Counted from the first letter of the stretch, positions 54,581 to 62,954 are shown. The stretch: 64,000 nucleotides of DNA from JAFGAV01 sp041479055 (GCA_963702835.1 OY969762.1:930001-994000), one strand, 5' to 3'. Notes: generated by a model from the letters alone, not told the origin. Program-made: numbers and translations.

Positions 54581-54699
54581 CCGGCTGCCTTCGGATAGCA
54601 TCTAACGGGCCTGCGGGCTGCGTTCCCTTTTGGAGGTTAAGGAGCCGGAACCTGACATAACAGTGTGTGCGTCATGGCACGAATAGAAGATTGGTTGCC
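54581..54699 (+). ncRNA. predicted bridge RNA of the IS110/IS1111 element (core)
   Basis: Two stem-loops follow the recombinase gene. Loop 1: stem CCGGCTgCCTT (54581-54591) with AAGGAGCCGG (54639-54648); it carries GGATAGCATCT (54593-54603), an exact 11-base complement of the right flank AGATGCTATCC (54767-54777), and CTTTTGGAG (54627-54635), 8 of 9 identical to the left flank at 53445-53453. Loop 2: stem GGAACC (54647-54652) with GGTTgCC (54693-54699), inner hairpin GTGC/GCAC (54667-54680); it carries ATAGAAG (54683-54689), identical to the element's right end (ATAGAAG, 54762-54768), and ACATAAC (54655-54661), 6 of 7 complementary to its left end GTTATAT. These are the target and donor loops expected of a bridge RNA. 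Confidence 0.7.
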
Positions 54700-54780
54700 A
54701 AACCGATGATAATAAAGAGGAACAATAAGATGGGCTAAAATATTGCTTGCATCACATCATCATAGAAGATGCTATCCATG

Positions 54781-56040
54781 CTAAGTGACGGACCTGACCG
54801 AAGAAGAATATTTTTTATAGGTGCCCGAGGAGAGGAGGCGGTCCAACTTTCGGAAAAGAATCTCGACTTCTTCTTCTTTATTATAGAAATGAGGCCCGGC
54901 CCGCAGCAGGTCGGCTTCCTCGGCTCTTCCCTTCCGGTAGTCGAGCTTGATTCCTTGCGCCTCGAGAGCCTGTTTGAGCTGAAAAGCGTGGGGGATATGG
55001 AATGAAACATGGCCGCCGCGCCGGCTGTCCTCCCGCGGAGTGAGCAGGGGGAATCGCCGTTCCTCGGCTCGGGCCATAATCTGCCCGGTCAGCCGAAGGG
55101 ATTTGCGCCGTATCTGGGCTAGGCCGATTTCTTCTATGATTTCCAGGCCGGCTTGGGCGGCATAGAGGCTGGGCACGGCCGGAGTTCCGGACTGAAAACG
55201 CCGGCTCTTGTCCGCATATTCCATTCTTTGATTGAACAGGAATGGCCGGCGGTGCCCGGCCCAGCCGGTCAACAGAGGCTTTTCAACGGCCGCGATTTCG
55301 GGCCTGACAAAAAGGAAGGCGGCCCCCGGTCCGCCGCACAGCCACTTGAGGCACCCCCCGATGTAAAAATCCGCTTCCAATTTTTTCATATTCACCGGAA
55401 TGGCGCCCGGGGCATGGTAGCCGTCGATAAGGGACAGAGCGCCCACAGCTCGGGCCCGGCGGCAGATGGCCCCAATGTCCTGAACGGCGGATGTCTTGAA
55501 ATGGACGTGCGAGGTGGCCACAAACAGAGTCCTCTCATCCATGGCCCGGAGAAGCGGCTCCGGGTCGAGGCCGGAGCCTTGTCCGGAGACCACCACCGGC
55601 TCCCAGTTCATCATCCGACAGACGGACTCCACGGCGTAAAGGCTCGACGGGAAATCCTGATCGCTCAGGACAATCTTGCGGCGCCGGCTGCGGGCGGGAC
55701 ACAAAAAGCGCGTGGACAAGGCCACCCAATGGGCTTGGGTGGCGTGAGTCATCATGGTCACTTGGCCCGGCCCTGCGCCGATGAGTTTGGCCACCTTGTC
55801 GCCGACCCGCAGGCCGAGGTCCCACCATTCTTTCTGCCAGGCGGTCACGCCTTCCCTGTCCCAGAGAGAAAGGAACCGCTCCAGGCCCTGCCGGGCCCTT
55901 TGGGGCATGGCCCCCAGAGAGTTGCTGATGAGGTAAACGCAGCGGCCCACCACGGGAAATTCCCGCCTGACCCTGGCCAAGTCGCGGTCCAAGATCCACA
56001 CGGCGGCGCTTCTCAGCCCGATAGCCTGAGTTCGAGGCAA
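54781..56040 (-). CDS. kynureninase-like/aminotransferase class V PLP enzyme
   Basis: 419 residues of the class V PLP fold resembling kynureninase: Y-L-I-S-N-S-L-G, then D-G-Y-H-A, and the PLP-lysine region G-C-L-K-W-L-C-G-G-P-G near residue 245, followed by F-Q-S-G-T-P. No ATG is available at the N-terminus (a TTG is the first start), but an out-of-frame ATG at 56108 begins a Tat-type leader that would join after a frameshift, so the native protein may be exported. The stop codon lies 4 bp from the end of MITE B, inside its target duplication. Confidence 0.78.
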   Translation of the reverse strand: MPRTQAIGLRSAAVWILDRDLARVRREFPVVGRCVYLISNSLGAMPQRARQGLERFLSLWDREGVTAWQKEWWDLGLRVGDKVAKLIGAGPGQVTMMTHATQAHWVALSTRFLCPARSRRRKIVLSDQDFPSSLYAVESVCRMMNWEPVVVSGQGSGLDPEPLLRAMDERTLFVATSHVHFKTSAVQDIGAICRRARAVGALSLIDGYHAPGAIPVNMKKLEADFYIGGCLKWLCGGPGAAFLFVRPEIAAVEKPLLTGWAGHRRPFLFNQRMEYADKSRRFQSGTPAVPSLYAAQAGLEIIEEIGLAQIRRKSLRLTGQIMARAEERRFPLLTPREDSRRGGHVSFHIPHAFQLKQALEAQGIKLDYRKGRAEEADLLRAGPHFYNKEEEVEILFRKLDRLLSSGTYKKYSSSVRSVT

Positions 56041-56115
56041 AGGCTGACCGCCTCGATGAAGAGGTCAAGCCCGGCCCCCTTTAAGAATTCGCGGCGATCC
56101 GATTTCATGGCGATG

Positions 56116-56385
56116 TCAGCGCTTGGTAAACAGGTTGAGCACGGCCACGAACAGGGCCGAGCCGATGACAGCCCAGATGATGGGAAAAGGATGACCGCCG
56201 AAGGTCAAGGTCCAGAAGCGGGGCAGATGGAGCTCCTGGGCGATGAAGGTGCCGAGGATGGCGCCGATAAAACCCAGGGCGATTGAGGGCAGGCAGCCGG
56301 TGTTCTTCCGTCCGGCCAGGCTGGCGCCTACCGCGCCGGTGATGGAAGCAATGAGCAGCATCACCAAAAATGAGAAGATTGACAT
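56116..56385 (-). CDS. GlsB/YeaQ/YmgE-family (transglycosylase-associated) membrane protein
   Basis: 89 residues with three hydrophobic helices and the family pattern G-x-x-G-A-x-L-A-G-R, then G-F-I-G-A-I-L-G-T-F-I. GGAGGAGGG lies 5-6 bases before the ATG. These small inner-membrane proteins are often stress-induced; their molecular role is unclear. Confidence 0.85.
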   Translation of the reverse strand: MSIFSFLVMLLIASITGAVGASLAGRKNTGCLPSIALGFIGAILGTFIAQELHLPRFWTLTFGGHPFPIIWAVIGSALFVAVLNLFTKR

Positions 56386-56401
56386 GAGTCCCTCCTCCAG
56401 G

Positions 56402-57022
56402 TCAAAAATAAAAAACAAGCCCGAGGAAGCTTTGTTGGGAGCTTAGGTTGACGGAAAATTCTTCCTGGCTTTGGCCGAAATTCATGTCCCGTATGGTCGT
56501 CCGGCCGGTGGCTCGGCAGAAAAGAAAGCCGGCCTGTCCGAAAATGGCCAGGCGCTCCGTGATCGAGAAGGAGATCCCCGCCGCCAAATGGACGGCCGGC
56601 TGGGTGGGGATGGTTTGAGTGATGGTCACTTCGGGGATAGTGATGAAATCCCCCCGGAATTGGGCAAACAGGAGGCCCCCTCCAGCGGCCAGGAAGATCT
56701 TAAACCGTTGGCTCACTACGAGGTCCTGCTGGACGAAGAGTAGAAACGGAGTGATGGTCAATCTTCCTTCCAGGAGCCCGTCCTGGCTTCCAAAGCTTTT
56801 CAGTTGAGCGTCAATGAAATGGATGCCCAGCAAAGTCCGGGAGGCCAGGGGCAGGAGGAGGCCGAAGCCCGTGGCCGCTCCGGCCTCGAGCGTGCTCTGG
56901 GCGGGGAACACGGCTCCGGCAAAAGCAGTCAGCCCCGCTGTTCGCTGCCCGGCGGCCGTGCTGGCGGCCAGGATTAAAAAATAAAGGGCTAAACGGAAAG
57001 AAGCGACCGGACGTTTCAACAT
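56402..57022 (-). CDS. small outer-membrane beta-barrel-like protein, unknown
   Basis: 206 residues with a Sec signal peptide (V-A-S-F-R-L-A-L-Y-F-L-I-L-A-A-S-T-A-A-G). The mature chain has about eight predicted amphipathic beta-strands alternating with short turns, and ends G-L-V-F-Y-F, a terminal aromatic compatible with outer-membrane insertion. No close family recognised. Confidence 0.6.
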   Translation of the reverse strand: MLKRPVASFRLALYFLILAASTAAGQRTAGLTAFAGAVFPAQSTLEAGAATGFGLLLPLASRTLLGIHFIDAQLKSFGSQDGLLEGRLTITPFLLFVQQDLVVSQRFKIFLAAGGGLLFAQFRGDFITIPEVTITQTIPTQPAVHLAAGISFSITERLAIFGQAGFLFCRATGRTTIRDMNFGQSQEEFSVNLSSQQSFLGLVFYF

Positions 57023-57260
57023 AACCTATTATTATCATTGCCCAATTCTCTATTTCTGTCAAAATGAAAAGAGAAGAGGGCTAAATCCGGCCTGATGCTC
57101 GCTCCGGCCAATGCTCGAGCCTTAAACCCGAGTTTTCAACAAGGCATCACAGATTTAGAAATGCTTCCAGGGAGGCATTATAGACTTATCTTTTCTACGG
57201 CCTGAAGGATATCCACATGAAACTAGATATTCTATTTTTGAACTATGATAGATTATAGAG

Positions 57261-58391
57261 GTGGATATAAAGGAGTATATTCAGGCTCGCCGGAGCGAGA
57301 TGGTCAACCTTCTGCGGAGGCTTGTCCTCCTAGAATCCCCTTCACACGATAAAAAAGCCGTGGACGCCTGCCAGGCCACCCTCGGCTCTTTGTTCAGGAA
57401 AGCGGGAATGAAGGTCATCCGCTTCCCGGCCCGAGAGATCGGTGACCCGCTATTGATCGAGCCCCATCCGGCGGCCGGAGCCGGCCGGCTTAAGCCGCTC
57501 CTCATCCTGACTCATGTCGATACCGTCTGGCCGGTCGGCCAGCTGAGCAAAATGCCATTTGTCCTCCGGGCGGACAAAGCCTTTGGCCCCGGAGCGCTGG
57601 ATATGAAAGCCGGGCTGGTCCAGGCCTATTTCGCCCTGAGGGCTATTCAGCAGCTCAAACTCCAGCCGGCCAGGCCTATCCAGCTATTCATAAATTCCGC
57701 CGAAGAGATCGGGCATCCTGCTGCTAATAGATTGATTAAGAAATTGGCTTTGAAATCCTGGGCCGTTCTTTGTCTTGAACCGTCGTTGCCGGGAGGCGCT
57801 CTCAAGGTCCAGCGCAAGGGACGGCTGGTCGTCGGACTGGAGACGGAGGGCAAAATGGCCCATGCCGGTTCCCCTCACTTGGGCGTCAACGCCATAGAAG
57901 AGATGGCCCGGCAGCTCCTATCTATGCGCAGGCTGCGACGGGCCGGGACAACCCTCAACATCGGCCAGATCCAGGGAGGCCGGAAAGCCAACGTGGTCGC
58001 TGACCGGGCTTCTGCTGTCCTCGATTTCCGCTTCTGGACAGAGGCTGACAAAAAAAAAATTCTCCAGACACTCAGCAGCCTGAAACCCGCCCTGCCGGGG
58101 GCCAAGGTGTTTTATCGGCTGGAGAGTCAGATTCCCCCCTTGGAGCGGACGGAAGCCTCGCGAAACCTTTTCCGGCGGGTAGGCCGCCTAGCCGCCGGCC
58201 TGGGTATCAAGCTTAAAGGCGGAAAAACAGGCGGAGGTTCGGACGCTTCCATCGCCTCAAGCCTCGGCTGCCCTACCCTGGACGGCCTAGGTCCCGACGG
58301 CAGCGGCATCCATTCGGAAAACGAGCACGTCCTCCTGTCATCCCTTGTCCAGCGGACTGCGCTGTTGATCTCAATATTGCTTGAGCTGTAG
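57261..58391 (+). CDS. M20-family metallopeptidase (carboxypeptidase/deacylase)
   Basis: 376 residues. The GTG start keeps the typical N-terminal helix (I-x-x-Y-I-x-A-R-R-S-E-M-V-x-L-L). Metal ligands: H in T-H-V-D-T, D in G-A-L-D-M-K-A-G, E-E in N-S-A-E-E-I-G, and the C-terminal H in G-S-G-I-H-S-E-N-E-H. A dimerisation (lid) domain sits between. Similar to the glutamate carboxypeptidase/ArgE/DapE-like enzymes; substrate unknown. Confidence 0.9.
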   Translation: MDIKEYIQARRSEMVNLLRRLVLLESPSHDKKAVDACQATLGSLFRKAGMKVIRFPAREIGDPLLIEPHPAAGAGRLKPLLILTHVDTVWPVGQLSKMPFVLRADKAFGPGALDMKAGLVQAYFALRAIQQLKLQPARPIQLFINSAEEIGHPAANRLIKKLALKSWAVLCLEPSLPGGALKVQRKGRLVVGLETEGKMAHAGSPHLGVNAIEEMARQLLSMRRLRRAGTTLNIGQIQGGRKANVVADRASAVLDFRFWTEADKKKILQTLSSLKPALPGAKVFYRLESQIPPLERTEASRNLFRRVGRLAAGLGIKLKGGKTGGGSDASIASSLGCPTLDGLGPDGSGIHSENEHVLLSSLVQRTALLISILLEL

Positions 58392-58441
58392 TCTCCCCCA
58401 AGTTGGGGAATTCGATTTAAAATCATCGCGGTCGTTCTTTG

Positions 58442-58593
58442 GCAGCATCTCCAACCGTGTGAATCGTGGGGAGGGGTGGCACGGCGGAGGGGCTCCCCGC
58501 CCGCGCGCAGCCTGGCGGGCACGGACGGGGAGGAGCCGTGACAGGACCCCTCCTCTTCTTGAATGTTTCATCACAGAAAAGGAGATGCTACCT
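58442..58593 (-). mobile_element. MITE copy C (152 bp, intact)
   Basis: Inverted relative to copy A and almost the same sequence throughout; ends GGCAGCATCTCCAA and (complemented) GGTAGCATCTCC. Perfect 9-bp flanking duplication TCGTTCTTT at 58433-58441 and 58594-58602 shows it transposed as a unit. Located between the M20 peptidase gene and the class V aminotransferase gene. Confidence 0.85.
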
Positions 58594-58604
58594 CGTTCTT
58601 TTGT

Positions 58605-58634
58605 TGACATGATGTTTGCAATTCTGGTATGAAA
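58605..58634 (+). promoter_or_regulatory. candidate sigma70-type promoter for the aminotransferase-PGDH operon
   Basis: TTGACA (58605-58610) and TATGAA (58629-58634) are separated by 18 bases, just outside the target duplication of MITE C. The start codon with GGAGG follows 34 bases after the -10. Confidence 0.4.
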
Positions 58635-58668
58635 TAATAGGTCATTTTACAATTGACGGAGGAATTAT

Positions 58669-59814
58669 ATGTTTAAAAAGTACTATCTTCTTTCACCCGG
58701 GCCGACCCCGCTGCCCGATGATGTCCTGTCCGTGGCGGCCGAGCCCATCATTCATCATCGCACACCTGAATTCTCCGCCCTATTCATGGAGGTCTCCGAG
58801 GGCCTGAAATACGTCTTCGCCACAAAGGAGGAAGTCTATATTTTCACCTCCTCGGGGACGGGGGCCATGGAAGGCGCGGTAGTCAATACCCTATCGCCGG
58901 GGGACAAAATCATCGTTATCAACGGCGGTAAGTTCGGCGAACGGTGGGGTAACATCGGCAAAGCCTACGGCCTCCAGGTCAAAGAGATCGTCCTGGAATG
59001 GGGCCGGGACTTCACCAAAGAACAGTTGGAGGCGGAGCTCAAGGCCAACCCGGAGGTCAAGGCCGTTTTCAGCAGCCTGTCCGAGACTTCCTCGGGCGCC
59101 ATCTTTGACATCAAGGGCTACGCCGAAGTCGTGGCTAAGACGCCGGCCATCCTGGTGGTGGACGGCATCTCCGGTTTGGGAACCATGCCCTGTCCCATGG
59201 ACGAATGGAAGGTGGACATCATCGTCTCCGGCTCCCAGAAATCGTTCATGATTCCGCCCGGGCTGGCCTACCTGGCCTTCAGCCAGAAGGCCTGGAAGAT
59301 GGCCGAGACATCCAAGCTGCCCAAGTTCTATTTCGATATCAAGAAGGCCAAAAAGAACCTGGCTGATAAGACCACGCCCTGGACTCCGGCCATTTCCTTG
59401 ATTGTCCAGCAGAAGAAAGCTCTGGAACGGATCAAGGCCCTGGGCTTGGAAAATCTTTTCGAGCATTACCGCATCCTGGCCGACGCCACCCGGGCCGGGG
59501 TCAAGGCCCTGGGCTTGGAGCTTATGGCCAAGAAGCCCGGCAATATCCTGACCGCCGTCAAGGTGCCGGCCGGTCTCGACGGCAAGGCCCTGGTCAAGAC
59601 CATGCAGGGCAAATACATGGCTTACATTGCCGGCGGGCAGGACCCCTATAAGGGCAAGATTTTCCGCATCGCCCACCTCGGCTATATGGGCGGGTTCGAC
59701 ATCATCACCGCCTTGTCCGCCCTGGAGATGACGCTTACCGACCTCAACTATTCTTTTGAAAAAGGCAGCGCTGTCCGAGCGGCCCAGGCCGTGCTTCAGG
59801 AGAACTGGAAATGA
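58669..59814 (+). CDS. class V aminotransferase (alanine-glyoxylate / serine-pyruvate type)
   Basis: 381 residues. N-terminal L-L-S-P-G-P-T-P-L-P and the PLP-lysine block S-G-S-Q-K-S-F-M-I-P-P-G near residue 190 place it in the SerC-like/AGAT branch. GGAGG precedes the ATG. It overlaps the phosphoglycerate-dehydrogenase-like gene by ATGA; together they could supply serine from 3-phosphoglycerate in the non-classical way used by several anaerobes (class V aminotransferase instead of SerC). Confidence 0.88.
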   Translation: MFKKYYLLSPGPTPLPDDVLSVAAEPIIHHRTPEFSALFMEVSEGLKYVFATKEEVYIFTSSGTGAMEGAVVNTLSPGDKIIVINGGKFGERWGNIGKAYGLQVKEIVLEWGRDFTKEQLEAELKANPEVKAVFSSLSETSSGAIFDIKGYAEVVAKTPAILVVDGISGLGTMPCPMDEWKVDIIVSGSQKSFMIPPGLAYLAFSQKAWKMAETSKLPKFYFDIKKAKKNLADKTTPWTPAISLIVQQKKALERIKALGLENLFEHYRILADATRAGVKALGLELMAKKPGNILTAVKVPAGLDGKALVKTMQGKYMAYIAGGQDPYKGKIFRIAHLGYMGGFDIITALSALEMTLTDLNYSFEKGSAVRAAQAVLQENWK

Positions 59815-60719
59815 AAAAAATCCTGCTGGCCGATGCTCTGGACAAAGAAGCCATTGACAAATTGAAAGCCGTCCCCGGCTTTGAGGTCACCCTCAAAACG
59901 GGTATGGACGAGGCCGAGCTGGTCAAGACGATTCCCGGTTACAACGCCATCGTCGTCCGCAGCGCGACCAAGGTCACCCGCCGGGCCATCGAGGCCGCTC
60001 AAGGGCTGGAGCTGATCGTCCGGGCCGGCATCGGCTTGGACAACATCGATGCCGCGGCGGCCAAGGAGAAGGGCATTCCGGTGGCCAATACGCCGGCCGC
60101 CACTTCCATTTCGGTGGCCGAGCACACCTTCGGGTTGATGCTGGGAGCGGTGCGGAACCACGGACCGGCCAACCTGTCGCTGAAAGCCCACAAGTGGGAG
60201 AAAAAGCTCTTCTCCGGGACGGAGCTTTTTGGCAAGACCCTGGGGCTGGTCGGCTGCGGACGGATCGGCCAGGAAGTCGCCCAGCGGGCCCTGGCCTTCG
60301 GGATGAAGGTCATAGCCTACGACATCATCCCCATCAAGACCGGCCTGGCCGTCAAACAGGTGCCCTTGGACGACCTCCTCATGAAGGCCGACATCATATC
60401 CCTCCACCTGCCCAAGACCGAGCAGTCCAAAAACATGATCAGCACCGCGCAGTTCGCCAAAATGAAAAAAGGCGTCATCCTGGTCAATGCCGCCCGCGGC
60501 GGGGTAGTGGATGAGAAAGCCCTGCTGGCGGCCCTGAACGCAGGCCAGGTCCGGGCGGCGGCCTTGGACGTCTATGAGAAAGAACCGCCCGAGGATTTTT
60601 CCCTCATCGACCATCCTCATGTCACGGCCATGCCTCATATCGGCGCGGCGGCCGAAGAAGGCCAGAACCGGGCCGGGCAGGAAGTGGTCAAGATCCTGAG
60701 GGAGAAATTCGGCTCGTAG
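59811..60719 (+). CDS. serA: D-3-phosphoglycerate dehydrogenase-like (short SerA)
   Basis: 302 residues, a 2-hydroxyacid dehydrogenase without the C-terminal ACT domain (short type III SerA). NAD fold G-L-V-G-C-G-R-I-G-Q-E-V, catalytic R-A-G-I-G, L-D-V-Y-E-K-E-P and P-H-I-G-A-A pattern are visible. Translationally coupled (ATGA) to the aminotransferase gene. Confidence 0.9.
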   Translation: MKKILLADALDKEAIDKLKAVPGFEVTLKTGMDEAELVKTIPGYNAIVVRSATKVTRRAIEAAQGLELIVRAGIGLDNIDAAAAKEKGIPVANTPAATSISVAEHTFGLMLGAVRNHGPANLSLKAHKWEKKLFSGTELFGKTLGLVGCGRIGQEVAQRALAFGMKVIAYDIIPIKTGLAVKQVPLDDLLMKADIISLHLPKTEQSKNMISTAQFAKMKKGVILVNAARGGVVDEKALLAALNAGQVRAAALDVYEKEPPEDFSLIDHPHVTAMPHIGAAAEEGQNRAGQEVVKILREKFGS

Positions 60720-60785
60720 TTCATTTGTCGCCGGGGGCCTCATTGAATCAGAAAGAAGAGGAGGGAGTCCATATAGGGAGCGCTT

Positions 60786-61952
60786 ATGAGCAAAATTGTT
60801 TATCTTGATAACAACGCCACTACCCCTGTTGACCCGGCCGTCTGCGACACGATGGCCGACTTCCTCCGATCCCGGTTCGGCAATCCCTCCTCGCTCTATC
60901 CCATCGGCCGGGAGGTCAAGGACCTGATCAACGAAGCCCGGGAGGAAGTGGCTAAAGTCCTGGGCGCCGGACGCTCAGAGGTTGTGTTCACCGGCTCCGG
61001 CACCGAGGCCGACAATTTTGCCGTCCTGGGCGTCCTGGACGCCTTCCCGGACAAGAAAGAATTCGTCACCTCGGCCATCGAGCATCCGGCCATTATGGAG
61101 ACGGCCAAATATTTGGAGGGCAAGGGCTACCGGGTCAGCTACGTCCCGGTAGACAAAACGGGAATCATCGACCTGGATTTCCTCCGGGACGCCGTGACGG
61201 CGCGCACGGCTTTGGTTTCGGTCATGCACGTCAACAACGAGATCGGCACCAAGGAACCCATCCAGGAAGCGGCCCGCATCGCCCACGACCGGGGCGTTCT
61301 GTTCCACACCGACGCCGTCCAGTCTTTCGGCAAGCTCGATTTCCGAGTGGACGAACTGGGCGTTGACCTGCTCAGCCTGTCGGCCCACAAGGTCTACGGC
61401 CCTAAGGGCCTAGGCGCCCTCTACATCCGCAAAGGGACGGATATCCGTCCCTTCCATCACGGCGGCCATCAGGAACGCGGCTTGCGGGCCGGCACGGAAA
61501 ACACAGCCGGGATCATCGGCCTGGGCCAAGCGGCTAAGCTCCTTCAGAAGAAAGGCGCGGAGGACAAGGCCCGCATCGAACGGCTCAGCGACAGGCTGAA
61601 AAAAGGCATTGAGGAACGCATCCCCAGGGTTCTTTTCAACGGCCATCCGGAGCGGCGGACCAAGAATACCCTGAGCGTCATTTTCCTGGGCCTGGAGGCC
61701 GAGGCTGTGCTGCTGGCCCTGGCCACCAAAGGCATCTGTGTCTCGACCGGATCGGCCTGCAGCGAGGATTCCGAGGAAGTATCCCATGTCCTGACGGCCA
61801 TCGGGCTGCGGCCGGAGATCGCCCGCTCCTGCATCCGTTTTTCCCTGGGCCGATTCAACACCGACCAGGACATCGACTTTGCCCTTCAAGAACTGCCCGA
61901 TATCGTGGACAAGCTCCGTCAGATCTCGGCCTTCGAGCCGGATGAGGAATAA
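60786..61952 (+). CDS. cysteine desulfurase, NifS/IscS type
   Basis: 388 residues. PLP-lysine block L-S-A-H-K-V-Y-G-P-K-G near residue 200, active-site Cys in S-T-G-S-A-C-S-E-D-S near residue 325. N-terminal Y-L-D-N-N-A-T-T-P-V-D-P. It would mobilise sulfur from cysteine for Fe-S clusters. No IscU-type scaffold in the window. The homocysteine methyltransferase gene follows after 13 bp. Confidence 0.92.
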   Translation: MSKIVYLDNNATTPVDPAVCDTMADFLRSRFGNPSSLYPIGREVKDLINEAREEVAKVLGAGRSEVVFTGSGTEADNFAVLGVLDAFPDKKEFVTSAIEHPAIMETAKYLEGKGYRVSYVPVDKTGIIDLDFLRDAVTARTALVSVMHVNNEIGTKEPIQEAARIAHDRGVLFHTDAVQSFGKLDFRVDELGVDLLSLSAHKVYGPKGLGALYIRKGTDIRPFHHGGHQERGLRAGTENTAGIIGLGQAAKLLQKKGAEDKARIERLSDRLKKGIEERIPRVLFNGHPERRTKNTLSVIFLGLEAEAVLLALATKGICVSTGSACSEDSEEVSHVLTAIGLRPEIARSCIRFSLGRFNTDQDIDFALQELPDIVDKLRQISAFEPDEE

Positions 61953-61965
61953 AGAAGAGTTCCAC

Positions 61966-62850
61966 ATGTCCGATTCCGTTCTCGACACGATCCAGAAAAA
62001 AATATTCCTGCTCGACGGAGCCATGGGCACGGAAATGATGAAGGCCGGGCTGGGCCATGGTGAATGCCCGGAAGCCTGGAATCTGGACAGGCCGGAGGCG
62101 GTCAAGGACATCGAGCGGCGGTACTATGAGGCCGGCTCGGACGCTGTGGTCACCAACACCTTCGGCGGCAACCCCATAAAACTGGCCGCCTATGGACTGG
62201 AGCGACGCTGCCGCGAGTTGAACCTGGCCGCCGCCCGCCTGGCCAAGGAGGTTCGGCCGGAGGGCCGTTTTGTCGGCGGCGACATGGGGCCGACCGGAAA
62301 ATTCATCAAGCCCATGGGCGAATATGAAGAGGCTCAGTTTGAGGAAGCCTTTGCCGTCCAGGCGGCAGCCCTGGATGAAGGCGGTGTGGATTTTTTCATC
62401 ATGGAAACCATGTACGACCTGCGCGAGGCGCTTTGCGCCGTGAGGGCCTGCCGGAAGGTCTCTTCCCTGCCTGTATTTGCCACCATGACTTTTAACAAGT
62501 CGCCCAGAGGATTCTTTACTCTGATGGGCGACAGCCCCTCGAAGTGCCTTAAGGCCCTGGAGCAGGGGGGCGCAGCAGCTGTCGGGGCCAACTGCTTCTT
62601 GGACAGCGAGGCCATGGTTGAGCTGGTCAAAATCATGCGCCCTGAGACCGGCCTGCCCCTCATTGCCCAGCCCAATGCCGGTCAGCCGCATGTCCTGGGG
62701 GGAAGAGAAATGGTCTACTCCCAAAGCCGCGAAGACTTCGTCCGGCACATCGTCCGGATCATCGAATACGGGGCGCAGGTCGTGGGCGGCTGCTGTGGCA
62801 CCGATCCCGACACGATCCGCCGCCTAGCCGAGGTTCTTAAAAAGACTTAA
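61966..62850 (+). CDS. homocysteine S-methyltransferase domain protein (MetH N-terminal type)
   Basis: 294 residues from M-S-D-S-V, corresponding only to the zinc Hcy-binding module of methionine synthase: F-L-L-D-G-A-M-G-T-E, then the three zinc cysteines in G-A-N-C-F and G-G-C-C-G-T. The folate, cobalamin and activation modules of MetH are absent; separate corrinoid and activation-like genes lie at 21.3-24.1 kb. It could accept methyl groups from a corrinoid protein. Probably cotranscribed with the cysteine desulfurase. Confidence 0.9.
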   Translation: MSDSVLDTIQKKIFLLDGAMGTEMMKAGLGHGECPEAWNLDRPEAVKDIERRYYEAGSDAVVTNTFGGNPIKLAAYGLERRCRELNLAAARLAKEVRPEGRFVGGDMGPTGKFIKPMGEYEEAQFEEAFAVQAAALDEGGVDFFIMETMYDLREALCAVRACRKVSSLPVFATMTFNKSPRGFFTLMGDSPSKCLKALEQGGAAAVGANCFLDSEAMVELVKIMRPETGLPLIAQPNAGQPHVLGGREMVYSQSREDFVRHIVRIIEYGAQVVGGCCGTDPDTIRRLAEVLKKT

Positions 62851-62954
62851 TTGGTTCGATTCTCCGGGATCTTATTTCTTGCTGAGCCTAGCACTACTTG
62901 AAACGATGAGTCTCCTACACGCTCTGCTCTGTATTTTGGATTTGAGATGCAAAA

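Larger units (their letters stand above)
53454..54768 (+). mobile_element. IS110 family, IS1111-like insertion sequence (1315 bp)
   Basis: Boundaries come from comparing MITE B with copies A and C: removing 53454-54768 restores T-T-T-G-G-A-G joined to A-T-G-C-T-A-T-C. An AG dinucleotide lies on both sides (53452-53453 and 54767-54768), the expected shared core; CT on the other strand. A perfect 17-bp subterminal inverted repeat TATGATGATGTGATGCA (53458-53474 and, complemented, 54748-54764) is the hallmark of the IS1111 group. There is no flanking target duplication beyond the core. Confidence 0.85.
51704..54776 (+). mobile_element. MITE copy B, split by ISL3-family and IS110-family insertions
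   Basis: The left arm (AATAGCATCTCTAA...GTCACGGC, 51704-51761) and the right arm (GCCACCCC...TTTGGAG at about 53422-53453, then ATGCTATC at 54769-54776) match copies A and C. The outer flanks AATGCTAGG (51695-51703) and CATGCTAAG (54777-54785) agree at 7 of 9 positions, as expected for an old 9-bp target duplication. About 54 bp of the middle, present in A, are absent here and replaced by the ISL3-family sequences. Confidence 0.75.

Noticed and set aside
38902..58602. CRISPR array
   Set aside because: The only repeated units are three MITE copies far apart, without regular spacers.
62853..62866. tRNA T-arm-like GGTTCGATTCTCC after the Hcy-methyltransferase gene
   Set aside because: No matching acceptor, D or anticodon arms can be paired upstream or downstream.
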